Part shown: one piece after another, positions 42,805 through 54,408 of the stretch
How positions within the stretch are numbered: position 1 is the stretch's first letter
How the letters are laid out: the number at the start of each line of letters is the position of its first letter
NCBI GenBank assembly: GCA_002101905.1
Contig: LQPU01000010.1
Span: forward strand, 1 to 64,000
Length of the DNA stretch: 64,000 nucleotides
Direction of reading: 5' to 3'
Source of the DNA: Mycobacterium shimoidei
GTDB taxonomy: Bacteria; Actinomycetota; Actinomycetes; Mycobacteriales; Mycobacteriaceae
Position numbers and translations under genes: made by a program
The notes under the pieces: generated by a model
What the model saw: the letters and a program-made list of their open reading frames with translations, nothing else
What the model was told of the DNA's origin: nothing
Database searches by the model: none

Positions 42805-43797
42805 GTGACTGAGATTTTCCCGGATGACGAGACCATCCGTGCGGGTCTGACGCTTGCGACCCGGGCGCCTTCGGTACACAACACCCAGCCTTGGTGGTGG
42901 CGTGTCGACGAGGACAGGCTCCACCTGCACGCCGACCGCAGTCTGCAACTGCGCAATACCGATCCAGACAGCCGGGATCTGATGATCAGCTGCGGCGTAA
43001 CGCTGCATCACGCTGTGGTTGCATTCGCCGCATTGGGCTGGCAGGCCAAGGTGCACCGGTTTCCCAGCCGGGTCGACCGGAACCACCTCGCATCAATCGC
43101 GTTCACGCGCTATCCGGCGGCCGAAGTCGATATCGAGCTGGCGGCAGCGATTCCGCAGCGGCGCACCGATCGCCGCCACTACGGTTCGCGGCCCGTTTCG
43201 ATCAATGACATCGTGCTGATGGGTGCGCGCGCCGCACGCGTGGGTGTGATGCTGCGCAAAGTCGAAAAGCTCACTCATTTGAGTCTGTTGGTGTCGCAGG
43301 CCGCCAAGGAGCATGCCGCCAGTTATGAATATCTCGACGAATTGAGCACCTGGACCGGGCGATACGGCTCACAAGCCGGCGTGCCGGCGCACAACACGCC
43401 AAGGCTCGATTCGGCAGCGTCGATTCCGCGACGAGCGTTCGCCGGCCCGGCGCTAGGCGAATCATCCGGAGCCCCAGCGGCCTTCGACAATGCGATCGTG
43501 CTGGCGCTGGGCACCAGCGCCGACGACGACGTAGCTCGGCTTCGCGCCGGTGAGGCCACCAGCTTGGTGTTGCTCACGGCCACCGTGTTAGGTCTGGCCA
43601 GCTGCCCGATCACCGAACCACTGGAAATCGCAGAGATCCGCGAACGGGTCCGCGCAGACGTATTCGGCAACAGCGGGTACCCGCAGATGCTGCTCAGAAT
43701 CGGGTGGGTGCCGGCTTACGCCGAGCCGTTACCGTCCACCCCGCGCCGTCCACTCTCGGACATGGTCGTGCGGTGCGACGGCAGCCGCTTCACATAG
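42805..43797 (+). CDS. Acg-family nitroreductase-like protein, Rv3131-like
   Basis: This 330-residue protein is the most Rv3131-like of the three Acg paralogs by length and position (between tgs1 and devS). Motifs include LATRAPSVHNTQPWWW, DLMISCGVTLHHAVVAFAA, RRTDRRHYGSRPVS and PSTPRRPLSDMV. The GTG start follows GGAG. It is convergent with devS, whose stop lies 2 bp away. Enzymatic activity is not established for this family. Confidence 0.88.
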   Translation: MTEIFPDDETIRAGLTLATRAPSVHNTQPWWWRVDEDRLHLHADRSLQLRNTDPDSRDLMISCGVTLHHAVVAFAALGWQAKVHRFPSRVDRNHLASIAFTRYPAAEVDIELAAAIPQRRTDRRHYGSRPVSINDIVLMGARAARVGVMLRKVEKLTHLSLLVSQAAKEHAASYEYLDELSTWTGRYGSQAGVPAHNTPRLDSAASIPRRAFAGPALGESSGAPAAFDNAIVLALGTSADDDVARLRAGEATSLVLLTATVLGLASCPITEPLEIAEIRERVRADVFGNSGYPQMLLRIGWVPAYAEPLPSTPRRPLSDMVVRCDGSRFT

Positions 43798-43799
43798 TG

Positions 43800-46151
<2,352 letters not shown>

Positions 46152-46155
<4 letters not shown>

Positions 46156-47006
46156 AACCACCACTGTCTGTCGCAAATCATCAGGGTGCAACCTGCGGCT
46201 TCCAGCGCGGCACGACCCGATGGGCTCAAGAGGATGTCTGCGGGGCCGGGCCGCAACGGATCTACCACGACCATCTGGATGGGCGTGCCGGTCCTGACCA
46301 GATGCTCCAGAAAGTTGAGCAGGCTGCTGTGGTCGGACACCATCCCGATGTCGAGATCCGGATGATTGCGTCGCCAATGGGTGAAACGGTGCTCGAGTTC
46401 GGTGTTGACCCGCTGGCGGCGATCGGCCAATCCGCCGACGCGACCCTTTCCGGTGTGGGAAGGCGGGCGCATCGGGAATACCCGCAACGGCACGTCACGC
46501 AGTAGGGCTTCTGCGACGCCTCGCTCGAGCACGCTGTTGCTCGCCGGTGATCCGTCCACGACCGCGAGGATCATTCCGGATCCGTGGGCGGTCCTGGGCA
46601 CGATTGCCACCGGGCAATGTGCAGAAGCCGCCAGCGCCGACGCGGTAGATCCCATGTTGCCCTGGATGGCATGGCGGGCACCGACGGAGCCGACGCAAAC
46701 CATGGCCGCCGACCGTGACGCTTCCAGCAACGCGGTGGTCGCACGTGCATGCACGATTTCGGATTCCATCTTGACCGGCTTGCCCGTCGCCTCGATCGTG
46801 CTGAAAACGCTGTGGACCAGCCTCTCGGCGGCGGCGACCTCGGCAGCATCGTCGTCGGGATCGTTACTGGTGAATTCGATCGCATAGAGCAGCTGCAGTG
46901 GCACGTCGTTGCCGATCGCCTCGTCGACGGCCCACAGCGCGGCTTGGGTCCCGGAACGTGAACCGTCCACGCCGACGACCACGCAGGGGGAGCTTGGATC
47001 ACGCAT
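46152..47006 (-). CDS. Universal stress protein, Rv3134c position
   Basis: This 284-residue two-domain USP lies directly before devR, like Rv3134c. The first domain begins [22 protein letters not shown] and has a recognisable loop ([18 protein letters not shown]). The second ends [20 protein letters not shown], without the standard ATP loop. The stop overlaps the devR start (ATGA). It starts 11 bp after acg, so it is the second gene of the acg-usp-devR-devS unit. Confidence 0.9.
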
Positions 47007-47017
47007 GACAGACCCCC

Positions 47018-48007
47018 TCAGCTCTCCACGTAGAGGACATCTTCGAGAAGGCGCCGCGGCGTGGGCGGTGGCGTCTCGTCGGAGGCCGGGGCCTCGCCCA
47101 GGCGGATCAGGATTTGGGGCACGGCGTCGTGTTCCAGGAGTGTCTGGACGATCTCGCGAGTGACGTGCAGCTCGGTGAGGTGCGTCAAGGGGCAGGTGGC
47201 CAGGCCGGCCATCGTGGCCTCCAGCAAGACGGTGGAAAGCACTTCGCCTGTTGCCAGCGCGTCGGCACGGGTGTCGGTGTCGGTGGACAGGACCACGATC
47301 ATCGAGTGGTCGTCTGGAATTTCGGTGCGACGTTCGCTGTGATCGGGTGCGGGGAACACGCGATTGACACCGACCCGGTCACCCTCGGCCGCCGAAACCA
47401 ACGAGCTGTAGGGAATGCCCTCCGACGCTTCGAAAGGTGCTGTCCACTGGCTTAGGTCGGCGTGGTAGGTGGAGTTGTAGAGCCGCAGCGACTCGGCGAG
47501 CTGCGAGGCCTCCGCCAGTCGTGGGCGCGCGTCATCACCCAAGACGTCCAAGTGCACGTCGTAGCGGCCGATTGAGCCAATAGCGTTGCGCAACACCGGC
47601 TCGAACGATTCCCAGTTCGCCGGCGGTTCGAACGGTAGCCGGTCACTGTGGCGTACCCAGATCGCGTTGGCGCGACGGTGGTGGCCGTCGGTCACGAAGG
47701 CCATCGGGGCGAAGGTGATTGACGCCAGATGATTGGCATCGTTGGGGTTGGGGAAGCGCTCGATGATGGCTCGCCAGCCGGCGGCCGCCATCGCCACTTG
47801 AAGGTGATCCAGTGCCGCGCCGCAGCTGATCACCGCTTCACGAGCTGATCGGTCGGACGGCATCACCCGACTCGGGTCGAGAAACAACCGCAACTCGTCC
47901 CGATTGATCACCCACTGCCACGGTTGGCTGTTGTGCAGCGAAGGCGCTCGACACGCCGAGCGCACCGCATCCTTGATGATTTCGGTGTCCACCGTGGTGG
48001 CAGGCAT
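47018..48007 (-). CDS. acg: Acg-like nitroreductase-family protein
   Basis: This 329-residue protein is the closest match to Acg (Rv2032) in the window: VRSACRAPSLHNSQPWQW, FPNPNDANHLASI, SDRLPFEPP, SLRLYNSTYHADL and SEGIPYSSLVSAAEGDRV all follow Acg. In M. tuberculosis acg lies in another part of the DosR regulon, while here it heads the devR operon. Strong tandem DosR boxes (48064-48099) stand 57 bp before the start. Confidence 0.88.
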   Translation of the reverse strand: MPATTVDTEIIKDAVRSACRAPSLHNSQPWQWVINRDELRLFLDPSRVMPSDRSAREAVISCGAALDHLQVAMAAAGWRAIIERFPNPNDANHLASITFAPMAFVTDGHHRRANAIWVRHSDRLPFEPPANWESFEPVLRNAIGSIGRYDVHLDVLGDDARPRLAEASQLAESLRLYNSTYHADLSQWTAPFEASEGIPYSSLVSAAEGDRVGVNRVFPAPDHSERRTEIPDDHSMIVVLSTDTDTRADALATGEVLSTVLLEATMAGLATCPLTHLTELHVTREIVQTLLEHDAVPQILIRLGEAPASDETPPPTPRRLLEDVLYVES

Positions 48008-48063
48008 CCTGTCCTCCGATCTTTACCTGCCAACAAGGCTGCTACGACCCCCGGCCGGACGGC

Positions 48064-48099
48064 AGGGCCATTGGTCCTCAACGTCGGGCCATTGGACCC
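48064..48099 (-). promoter_or_regulatory. Strong tandem DosR boxes before acg-usp-devR-devS
   Basis: On the minus strand GGGTCCAATGGCCCG (48099-48085) is followed 21 nt later by AGGACCAATGGCCCT (48078-48064). The pair repeats the arrangement at 38588-38623. It predicts DosR autoregulation of its own operon. Confidence 0.8.
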
Positions 48100-48110
48100 G
48101 AAATGGGTGG

Positions 48111-48908
48111 TCAGCGCCGCTCGGTCAGCGAGCTCGCGATGTCTTCCAACACTTCTGGGTGTTTGAGGAACGGGGTGATGATGTCGACCGGCAGCGGGAA
48201 CACCACCGTCGAATTCTGGTCGGCGCCAAGCTCCAGCAGCGTTTGAAGGTAACGCAACTGCAGTGACGCCGGGTTTTTGGACAGCGTCTCGGCGGCCGCG
48301 CGCAACTCTTCCGACGCCTGCAGTTCGCCGCGTGCGTTGATGACTTTGGCGCGTCGCTCACGCTCGGCCTCGGCCTCTCGGGCCATCGCCCGCTGCATGG
48401 ACTCAGGGATCTCGACGTCCTTGATTTCGACGACCCGCACTTCGACGCCCCACGGCTGGGTTTGCTTTTCGATGATCGCGCGCAGGTCGTTGTTCAGATC
48501 TTCGCGGTGGGCCAGCAGGGTATCCAGGTCGGCGCGGCCGAGCAGCGACCGCAGGGTGGTCTGGGCGATCTGGGAGGTCGCCACCGCGTAGTTTTCCACT
48601 TCCAGGATCGCCTTCATCGGGTCTATGACCTGAAACATGACGACGGCGTTGACCCGGGCGGGCACGTTGTCGCGGGTGATTACCTCCTGGGGCGGGATCG
48701 TCAGAGTCACGAGCCGCTGGTCCACTCGAATCATCTTGTCCACCAGCGGAATCAAGAATCGCAGTCCCGGTCGGTAAAGCGGGCGAACATGTCCCAGCCG
48801 AAACACCACGCCGCGTTCGTATTCCCGTAGCACCACCAGCGAAACGAAGGCCAGAGCAGCGATTACTGCGACTGCAACCACTACGAGCACAATCAACGCA
48901 GCGCTCAT
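48111..48908 (-). CDS. Slipin (stomatin/SPFH-family) membrane protein
   Basis: This 265-residue SPFH protein has one N-terminal membrane helix (residues 3-27), then RGVVFRLGHVRPLYRPGLRF, VDQRLVTLTIPPQEVITRDNVP and SQIAQTTLRSLLGRADLD, and a charged coiled-coil region AREAEAERERRAKVINARGE. Slipins scaffold membrane complexes; many are paired with NfeD proteases, but none is here. ATG 48908 overlaps the preceding gene's stop (ATGA). It is the third gene of the nitric oxide reductase unit, which suggests it helps organise or stabilise that enzyme. Confidence 0.9.
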   Translation of the reverse strand: MSAALIVLVVVAVAVIAALAFVSLVVLREYERGVVFRLGHVRPLYRPGLRFLIPLVDKMIRVDQRLVTLTIPPQEVITRDNVPARVNAVVMFQVIDPMKAILEVENYAVATSQIAQTTLRSLLGRADLDTLLAHREDLNNDLRAIIEKQTQPWGVEVRVVEIKDVEIPESMQRAMAREAEAERERRAKVINARGELQASEELRAAAETLSKNPASLQLRYLQTLLELGADQNSTVVFPLPVDIITPFLKHPEVLEDIASSLTERR

Positions 48909-49531
48909 CGCACGTCCCTTTTCCGAGTCCAGCCGCCTCCCCACTGGGTGGAATATCTGTCTGTCGCGGCAGCCGCCTGCTCCTGAAGGCCGGTGCGGTG
49001 CGGCACATACTCCGGGAAGTTCGACGGGGTATTCCACAAGTGGTGTGCCAAGGGCAGACTGGCCGCGAGTACCAGCACAGCGGTGCCGCCCAGTATCAGC
49101 ACATCAAGGGCGCTGTGCTGCTCGACGAGCATCGCCAGTGGCATGACGATTCCCAGCCCGGCAACAAAGCAGGCGATGCCACGATGAAAGCGACCGGCGT
49201 CCGAGTAGGGCCAGGGGTCGATCTCCCGAACGACCTCCCGGCCGTGATCCGACGTCGTACACGTCGACTTCACCGGGCAACTGTTGCACACCACCGGCAG
49301 CGCGCGGTAGCGCATAACCCGGTGCCCGGGATCGAACGAGGTCGGCCACAGCCACTGATCCTGTGGGCATATCCAGGCATCGTGGTCGGACCGGTAGACG
49401 AATCCACCTGTCCGCCAGCGGCCGGCCATCTGCGAGACCCGCCGGGCCATCGCATCGAAACCCCAGGCGACCGCGGCCAACACCACCGCGTATCCGGCGA
49501 CCAACCACACCGAGGTGGCGGGTGTTGCCAT
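48905..49531 (-). CDS. Three-helix membrane protein with a four-cysteine zinc-ribbon-like loop
   Basis: This 208-residue protein has membrane helices at about 8-28, 116-136 and 143-164. The large loop between the first two holds Cys55 (WICPQDQ) and Cys82-x2-Cys85-x5-Cys91 (CNSCPVKSTC), a likely metal site. The loop's wording (ICPxxxxL, then YRA, C..CP...CT, GRE) recalls the zinc ribbon of IS1182-type transposases. ATG 49531 is favoured (AGGGAG 5 nt upstream); a GTG at 49537 would overlap the norZ stop. It lies between norZ and slipin in one coupled unit. I recognise no named family; an accessory or assembly role for the reductase is inferred. Confidence 0.8.
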   Translation of the reverse strand: MATPATSVWLVAGYAVVLAAVAWGFDAMARRVSQMAGRWRTGGFVYRSDHDAWICPQDQWLWPTSFDPGHRVMRYRALPVVCNSCPVKSTCTTSDHGREVVREIDPWPYSDAGRFHRGIACFVAGLGIVMPLAMLVEQHSALDVLILGGTAVLVLAASLPLAHHLWNTPSNFPEYVPHRTGLQEQAAAATDRYSTQWGGGWTRKRDVR

Positions 49532-49533
49532 GC

Positions 49534-51867
49534 TCACTCCCTGGCCGGCGACGGCGACTCGCCAGCCGGGGTGGTCTCGGTGTAGAGCGGGTGCTCCGGC
49601 AACTCCTCGGCTGACGAGCCGGACCGGAAGTATCGCAGCGCCGTCCAGGCGATGTAGACGAACGGCAACACGCCACCGACGATGAGGATGATGTCACCGG
49701 GCATTCGCAACCACTCGATCAACGCGTTGCCCGGCTTGGTGATATAGCCAAGCGACCGTGCTTCGAAGTAGCCGTCGTTGACCGAGTGGAACAGCTGCAA
49801 CACACCCAATGGCAGCAGCGTGGCGAACACCATCCACGCCAGCCCGAGGTTCATTCCCCAGAAGGACAACCGGGCCCACTTCTCCGGCCACTTGTCGGCC
49901 GGAATTACGTAGCGGAAGGCGAACATCGCCAGGCCGACCGCGAGCATGCCGTAGACACCCATCAGCGCGGCGTGACCGTGGTTGGCCGTCAACGCGGTCC
50001 CGATCTGGTAGTACGACACGATCGGGAGGTTGATCAAGAACCCAAAGATGCCCGCGCCCAAGAAGTTCCAGAATCCAACCGCGACCAGGAACATCACTGC
50101 CCAGCGGTGCGGGAACGGCTTGTCGTCACCGGATTGCTGGCGGGAGCCCAGCTGCAAGAACGCCCATGCCTCGACGGTCAAGAAGGTCAGTGGAATGACC
50201 TCGGCGGCCGAGAAGAACGCACCAAGCGCCATGTGCTCGACCGGGGTGCCGGAGAAGTACAGGTGGTGCATCGTGCCGATCACGCCGCCGGCGGAATACA
50301 AGATGATGTCGAGGTAGATCACGCCGAGCGCGATCCGCTCACGCACCACACCGAGCAGCACGAAGATGTAGGCCACCATGACAGTGGTGAACAGCTCGAG
50401 GAAGTCCTCCACCCACAGATGCACCACCCAGAACCGCCAGAAGTCGGCCACGGTGTAGTGGGTGCCGCTGCTGGCCAGCAGACCGATGGCATAGAACACC
50501 GGAATGGCCAAGCCTGCGAACAAAAACAGCCATGGCATGTTGAGTTTCGATTCGCCTCGTAACCGGACGCGCATGCCACGCCAGATGATCGCGATCCACA
50601 GGAACATCCCGATGATCAGCAGAATCTGCCACAACCGCGGCAGGTCAAGGTATTCCCACTGCTGGGAGAGCAGGCTGCCGTGCGGGATAACTCCGTAAAT
50701 CGATAGTGCCTCGGTGATCAGCGAGCCGAACACCACCAACGCGACCGCGCCCAGCAAGCCGTAGGCGAGCCAACTTTGCCGCCGCGGCTCTTTGCGCGCG
50801 ATGAATGGCACCAGGAAAATGCCTCCGGCCAGGAAGGCCGCGGCCGTCCAGAACAAAGCCAACTGCACATGCCAGGTGCGGGCCAAGTTGTACGGCAGCA
50901 ACCGCGCCAGGTCCAGCCCGAAGAAACTCGACAGGTCAGCGCGGTAGTGTTCGGCTGCCGCGCCCACCATCGTCTGTGCCAAGAACAGCACCGACACGAT
51001 CGCGAAGAACCAGATCGTGGCTCGCTGCGCCGGTGTCAGGCTCACCTCGCCCGGTTCGCGGAACGACAGTGTCGAGGCCTGCTCGCCGTGCCAGCCGACC
51101 TTCTGGCTCCAGCGACCGTAAATGGCGAACATGACCCCGATGCCGCCCAGAAGTGCGACGAGCGACAACGCCGACCACACGACCACTGACGCGGTCGGGT
51201 GGTTGTCGACGCGTTGCTCGGGTGGCCAGTTGTTGGTGTAGCTGTAGATGTGACCGGGCCGCTGCGCCGCCGAAGCCCACGCGGTCCAGGCGAAGAACGC
51301 GGTGAGGTCGTGGATCTCCGCCTTGTCGGTGATCATTTTGGGCCGCAGCCCGTATTTGGTGGTGTCCTCCCCGAAGTAGTTCGCGTAATACCGCTCGATG
51401 TCGCGGAACGCCCGCGCTTGCCGGTCGGTCAACACCAGGGTCTTGGTCTCGGCGTTATAGCGGTTGGTGCGAAACTCATTCGCCACCCGCTCGTGCGGAT
51501 GTGCCACGCCTTGGGCACGGAACTGCTCGGCGACGTTGTCAGTGGCCATCCGCAGGTATTCGGCCGTGTAGTCCGGTCCCAGGTAAGCGCCATGACCGAG
51601 CACCGACCCATACTCCATTAGTCCGCGCCCTTGATAGAGCTCCTGACCGCGGGTGACATCCTCCTTGGTGAACAAGGCCTGGCCGGACTCGGTGATCACT
51701 TTGTTTGGCAGTGGCATCGACGCGCTATACGTGCGGAAGACGAGGATGCCCAATACCAGGAAGCCGAAGATCAGCACCAGAGCCACACCCTGAACCCAGC
51801 CCTTGCCGATCAGCGGCTCTGGGTTTGCATCTCTGAGAGACCGTGATTGCGCCGGTTCAGTCGTCAT
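49534..51867 (-). CDS. norZ: Quinol-dependent nitric oxide reductase (qNOR)
   Basis: This 777-residue single-subunit NO reductase reduces 2 NO to N2O with electrons from quinol. The N-terminal extension (about 45-240) is the cytochrome-c-like domain without a CxxCH heme motif, as in qNORs. Fourteen or so helices follow, with heme and non-heme iron ligands in HLWVEDFLEL, GTMHHLYFSG and NHGHAALMG. M. tuberculosis has no such enzyme. It heads an operon with the Cys-rich membrane protein and slipin. A DosR box lies in the divergent region (51989-52003), oriented toward the other gene. Confidence 0.95.
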   Translation of the reverse strand: MTTEPAQSRSLRDANPEPLIGKGWVQGVALVLIFGFLVLGILVFRTYSASMPLPNKVITESGQALFTKEDVTRGQELYQGRGLMEYGSVLGHGAYLGPDYTAEYLRMATDNVAEQFRAQGVAHPHERVANEFRTNRYNAETKTLVLTDRQARAFRDIERYYANYFGEDTTKYGLRPKMITDKAEIHDLTAFFAWTAWASAAQRPGHIYSYTNNWPPEQRVDNHPTASVVVWSALSLVALLGGIGVMFAIYGRWSQKVGWHGEQASTLSFREPGEVSLTPAQRATIWFFAIVSVLFLAQTMVGAAAEHYRADLSSFFGLDLARLLPYNLARTWHVQLALFWTAAAFLAGGIFLVPFIARKEPRRQSWLAYGLLGAVALVVFGSLITEALSIYGVIPHGSLLSQQWEYLDLPRLWQILLIIGMFLWIAIIWRGMRVRLRGESKLNMPWLFLFAGLAIPVFYAIGLLASSGTHYTVADFWRFWVVHLWVEDFLELFTTVMVAYIFVLLGVVRERIALGVIYLDIILYSAGGVIGTMHHLYFSGTPVEHMALGAFFSAAEVIPLTFLTVEAWAFLQLGSRQQSGDDKPFPHRWAVMFLVAVGFWNFLGAGIFGFLINLPIVSYYQIGTALTANHGHAALMGVYGMLAVGLAMFAFRYVIPADKWPEKWARLSFWGMNLGLAWMVFATLLPLGVLQLFHSVNDGYFEARSLGYITKPGNALIEWLRMPGDIILIVGGVLPFVYIAWTALRYFRSGSSAEELPEHPLYTETTPAGESPSPARE

Positions 51868-51988
51868 ACCGATCGTCCTCTCGACGGTGGAGGAATTGTT
51901 GGGTATTTAACTCGCCACGGCTCGGCGGCACAGCGGATTCGCACTGCAAGACCTGCCGACATTCAGGTGGCCCTCGACCTTCCCAGTT

Positions 51989-52003
51989 GTGACTTCTGGC
52001 CCT
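51989..52003 (+). promoter_or_regulatory. DosR box in the norZ / Tgs1-like divergent promoter
   Basis: GTGACTTCTGGCCCT has about 12 of 14 matches and lies 36 bp before the start of the acyltransferase. It is 122 bp from the norZ start, so it could affect both. I see only a weak opposed element (51967-51981) on the norZ side. Confidence 0.65.
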
Positions 52004-52038
52004 GACGCAGCGCCTATACGCGGAGGACATTGACACGC

Positions 52039-53478
52039 ATGGAGTACTTGCCGGGCTTTGACGCGGCTTTCCTGAAAGCCGAGGACTCGGATCCGCATGT
52101 GAGTCTCGCTGTGGGCGCGCTGGCGGTCGTTGAAGGTCCGATGCCTGAACATGGCTCGTTTGTCGATCGTTTGCGGCCCCGGTTAACCGAGGTTCCGCGC
52201 CTCCAGCAGGTACTGCGTGTCCAGCCGCTTGACCTCAGCGCACCGGTATGGGTGGACGACCCGAGCTTCGATCTGACCCATCATGTCCGACGGGCCGCCG
52301 TCCCTCATCCCGGCGACACCGCCGCACTGTTCCGGTTGGCGGCGGATCTGATGGAGCGCCGCATCGATCGGGACCACCCGCTATGGGAGTGCTGGTTGAT
52401 CGAAGGCCTCAGCGACGGCCAATGGGCGATCCTGATGAAGCTCCACCATTGCATCGCCGATGGCATCGCCACGATGCACCTGCTCTCCCACTTCTCCGAC
52501 GAGGGCGGCGTTGAGACGTTCGTGTCCGAGATCCGCGCGGCCAAAGAGCCCTCGCATGGCTTCCACGCACCGACGTTGACGCTCAACCCGCTGAGTTTGG
52601 TCCGCGGGATGTGGAACGCGTCTGTGTCTGTGTCGGGTGCCGTGGCGCGGGCGATCGGCGGGGCGGCTGAGATCGCGGCCAAGTTGGCTCGGCCCGCAGA
52701 CCCATCTGGGCTGGCCGGCCCGGTCACGAATATGCGTCGCTACGCTGCGGTACGGGTGCCGCTCGACGAGGTGGCCCATGTGTGCCGCAACTTCGATGTG
52801 ACGATCAATGATGTTGCGCTAACCGCGATTACCAATAGTTATCGGGCGGCGTTGCTTCGCCGCGGCGAGCGCCCGCGCAGCCGGTCGTTGCCCACCTTGG
52901 TACCGGTGTCAGTGCGCTCCAACGCATCCCAAAGCGCGCTGGACAATCGCGTATCGCTCATGCTGCCCTATCTTCCCGTGGAGGACTCCGACCTGCTGCG
53001 GCAGTTGCAGGCTGTTCATGCCCGACTGGCAAAGGCAAAGACCAGCGGACAACGCCAAGTAGGGAGCGCGCTTGTGCTGGCCACGAAACTTGTCCCGTTT
53101 GCCGCCACCGCATGGACGCTTCGGGTCTTGACCCGGCTGCCGCAACGAGGCGTTGTCACCGTGGCCACCAATGTTCCCGGGCCGCGACGGCGATTGCATG
53201 TCGCGGGGCGAGAGGTGAGGCAGCTACTGCCGATTCCGCCTATCGCACTTGGACTTCGAACCGGTATTGCGATCCTGAGCTACGCCGACGAGCTGGTCTT
53301 CGGGATTACCGCCGACTACGACGCAGCGCCCGACGTCGACGAGCTCGCGAGCGGGATCGCTCAGGCGGTAGCGCGCCTTGCCGCGCTGAGCGAGGCGCCA
53401 CCGCGCACCGCTTCGTGGGCGGTGCCGAAGAACGTGCGGTCGAACACTTCAAGGGCTTCAGGGGATAACCGATGGTGA
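52039..53478 (+). CDS. Second wax ester synthase/diacylglycerol acyltransferase (Tgs1 paralog)
   Basis: This 479-residue WS/DGAT has catalytic HHCIADG (136-142). DAAFLKAEDSDPHVSLAVGAL, TINDVALTAITNSYRAALLRRGERPR, LDNRVSLMLPYLPV and VTVATNVPGP follow Tgs1 closely. ATG 52039 aligns with the Tgs1 start; an in-frame TTG at 52030 sits nearer to GGAGG and would add three residues. The end overlaps the flavin-binding split-barrel gene by 7 bp. Having two such enzymes in the island predicts substantial TAG or wax ester storage in hypoxia. Confidence 0.9.
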   Translation: MEYLPGFDAAFLKAEDSDPHVSLAVGALAVVEGPMPEHGSFVDRLRPRLTEVPRLQQVLRVQPLDLSAPVWVDDPSFDLTHHVRRAAVPHPGDTAALFRLAADLMERRIDRDHPLWECWLIEGLSDGQWAILMKLHHCIADGIATMHLLSHFSDEGGVETFVSEIRAAKEPSHGFHAPTLTLNPLSLVRGMWNASVSVSGAVARAIGGAAEIAAKLARPADPSGLAGPVTNMRRYAAVRVPLDEVAHVCRNFDVTINDVALTAITNSYRAALLRRGERPRSRSLPTLVPVSVRSNASQSALDNRVSLMLPYLPVEDSDLLRQLQAVHARLAKAKTSGQRQVGSALVLATKLVPFAATAWTLRVLTRLPQRGVVTVATNVPGPRRRLHVAGREVRQLLPIPPIALGLRTGIAILSYADELVFGITADYDAAPDVDELASGIAQAVARLAALSEAPPRTASWAVPKNVRSNTSRASGDNRW

Positions 53479-53927
53479 TGCAGCGTGAGCTCGAAGTCCT
53501 CGAGCGGGATCAATGCTTGGATCTACTGCAGACGGTTCACGTAGGTCGATTGGTTTTCACCGAACAGGCGCTGCCCGCGGTACAGCCGGTGAACTTCCGG
53601 CTGTGGCACGGCGATATCGTGATTCGCGTTGCCGGTGGAGAGAAATTGGCCGCTGCTACTGACAACGTTGTGGTGGCTTTCGAGGCAGATGAGCTCGACC
53701 CAGACCTGCGCGCCGGCTGGAGCGTCACGGTGGTGGGGCATGCGCAGCTCATCACCGATGCGAACGATTTGGCGAAGTTGTCGGGAATTACTTTGCAGCC
53801 CTGGGTTACCGGTCCGCACGACCACTACGTGCGCGTTCTAACCGAGCGGGTGACCGGGCGCCGGCTGCGGCCGTTAATCGGGTGTGCGGACACGGGGAAC
53901 CATCTTGGCGACATGGCCACGGCATGA
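53472..53927 (+). CDS. Pyridoxamine-5'-phosphate-oxidase-like flavin-binding protein
   Basis: This 151-residue split-barrel protein is a paralog of 37764-38201: GRLVFTEQALPAVQPVNFRL, VVAFEADELDPDLRAGWSVTV and YVRVLTERVTGRRLRPL. Its start overlaps the acyltransferase stop by 7 bp (ATG 53472; ATG 53478 is also possible), so it is coupled to lipid-storage synthesis. The cofactor and reaction are unknown. The convergent hydrogenase-maturation gene ends 13 bp away. Confidence 0.82.
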   Translation: MVMQRELEVLERDQCLDLLQTVHVGRLVFTEQALPAVQPVNFRLWHGDIVIRVAGGEKLAAATDNVVVAFEADELDPDLRAGWSVTVVGHAQLITDANDLAKLSGITLQPWVTGPHDHYVRVLTERVTGRRLRPLIGCADTGNHLGDMATA

Positions 53928-53940
53928 CCAACTGTCCAGA

Positions 53941-54408
53941 TCACATTCGATAGTCAGCCGCCTGGGTCAACTCGGCCATAACGGCCTCTACCAGCTTGGG
54001 AACCGCGGCTGCGACCGCCGGCGTCAAGCCCACCCCGTCCCGAGTGTCGGCGGTGTCCACCGTGAATATCACCAATTCGGCCGGCATCCGGCCCAACGCC
54101 TGCCCCAATGCGGCGGTCTGTGCCAACCCCAGGGCGTGTGTACTCACCGCGGGCATCGCTTCAAGGTCGCTCACCGACCAGCGCCTGATCCGTCCGGGCA
54201 TCGAATCTTCGCATACCGCTGCGTCTATCACCAGGGCGCGCGCGGCGCTTCCCCAAGACTCCAGCAGCGCGGTCGGGTCGTCGGCCGTGGTCACTACCCG
54301 CACCCCGGCCACCGCACGCGCTGCGATTTCGTCGGAGACCGCCGGGCCGACGCCGTCGTCGCGGCGGAACCGGTTGCCGATGCCGATGACGATGGTGCCG
54401 TCGGTCAA
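53941..54408 (-). CDS. [NiFe]-hydrogenase maturation endopeptidase
   Basis: This 155-residue HycI/HoxM-type protease trims the C-terminus of the hydrogenase large subunit after nickel insertion. The family signature GIGNRFRRDDGVGPAV is present, with nickel-sensing acid residues in DDPTALL and DAAVCED positions. The likely start is TTG 54408, which overlaps the hyhL stop (TTGA). The frame is open 26 codons further into hyhL but without family resemblance. It is the last gene of the hyh operon. Confidence 0.85.
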   Translation of the reverse strand: MTDGTIVIGIGNRFRRDDGVGPAVSDEIAARAVAGVRVVTTADDPTALLESWGSAARALVIDAAVCEDSMPGRIRRWSVSDLEAMPAVSTHALGLAQTAALGQALGRMPAELVIFTVDTADTRDGVGLTPAVAAAVPKLVEAVMAELTQAADYRM

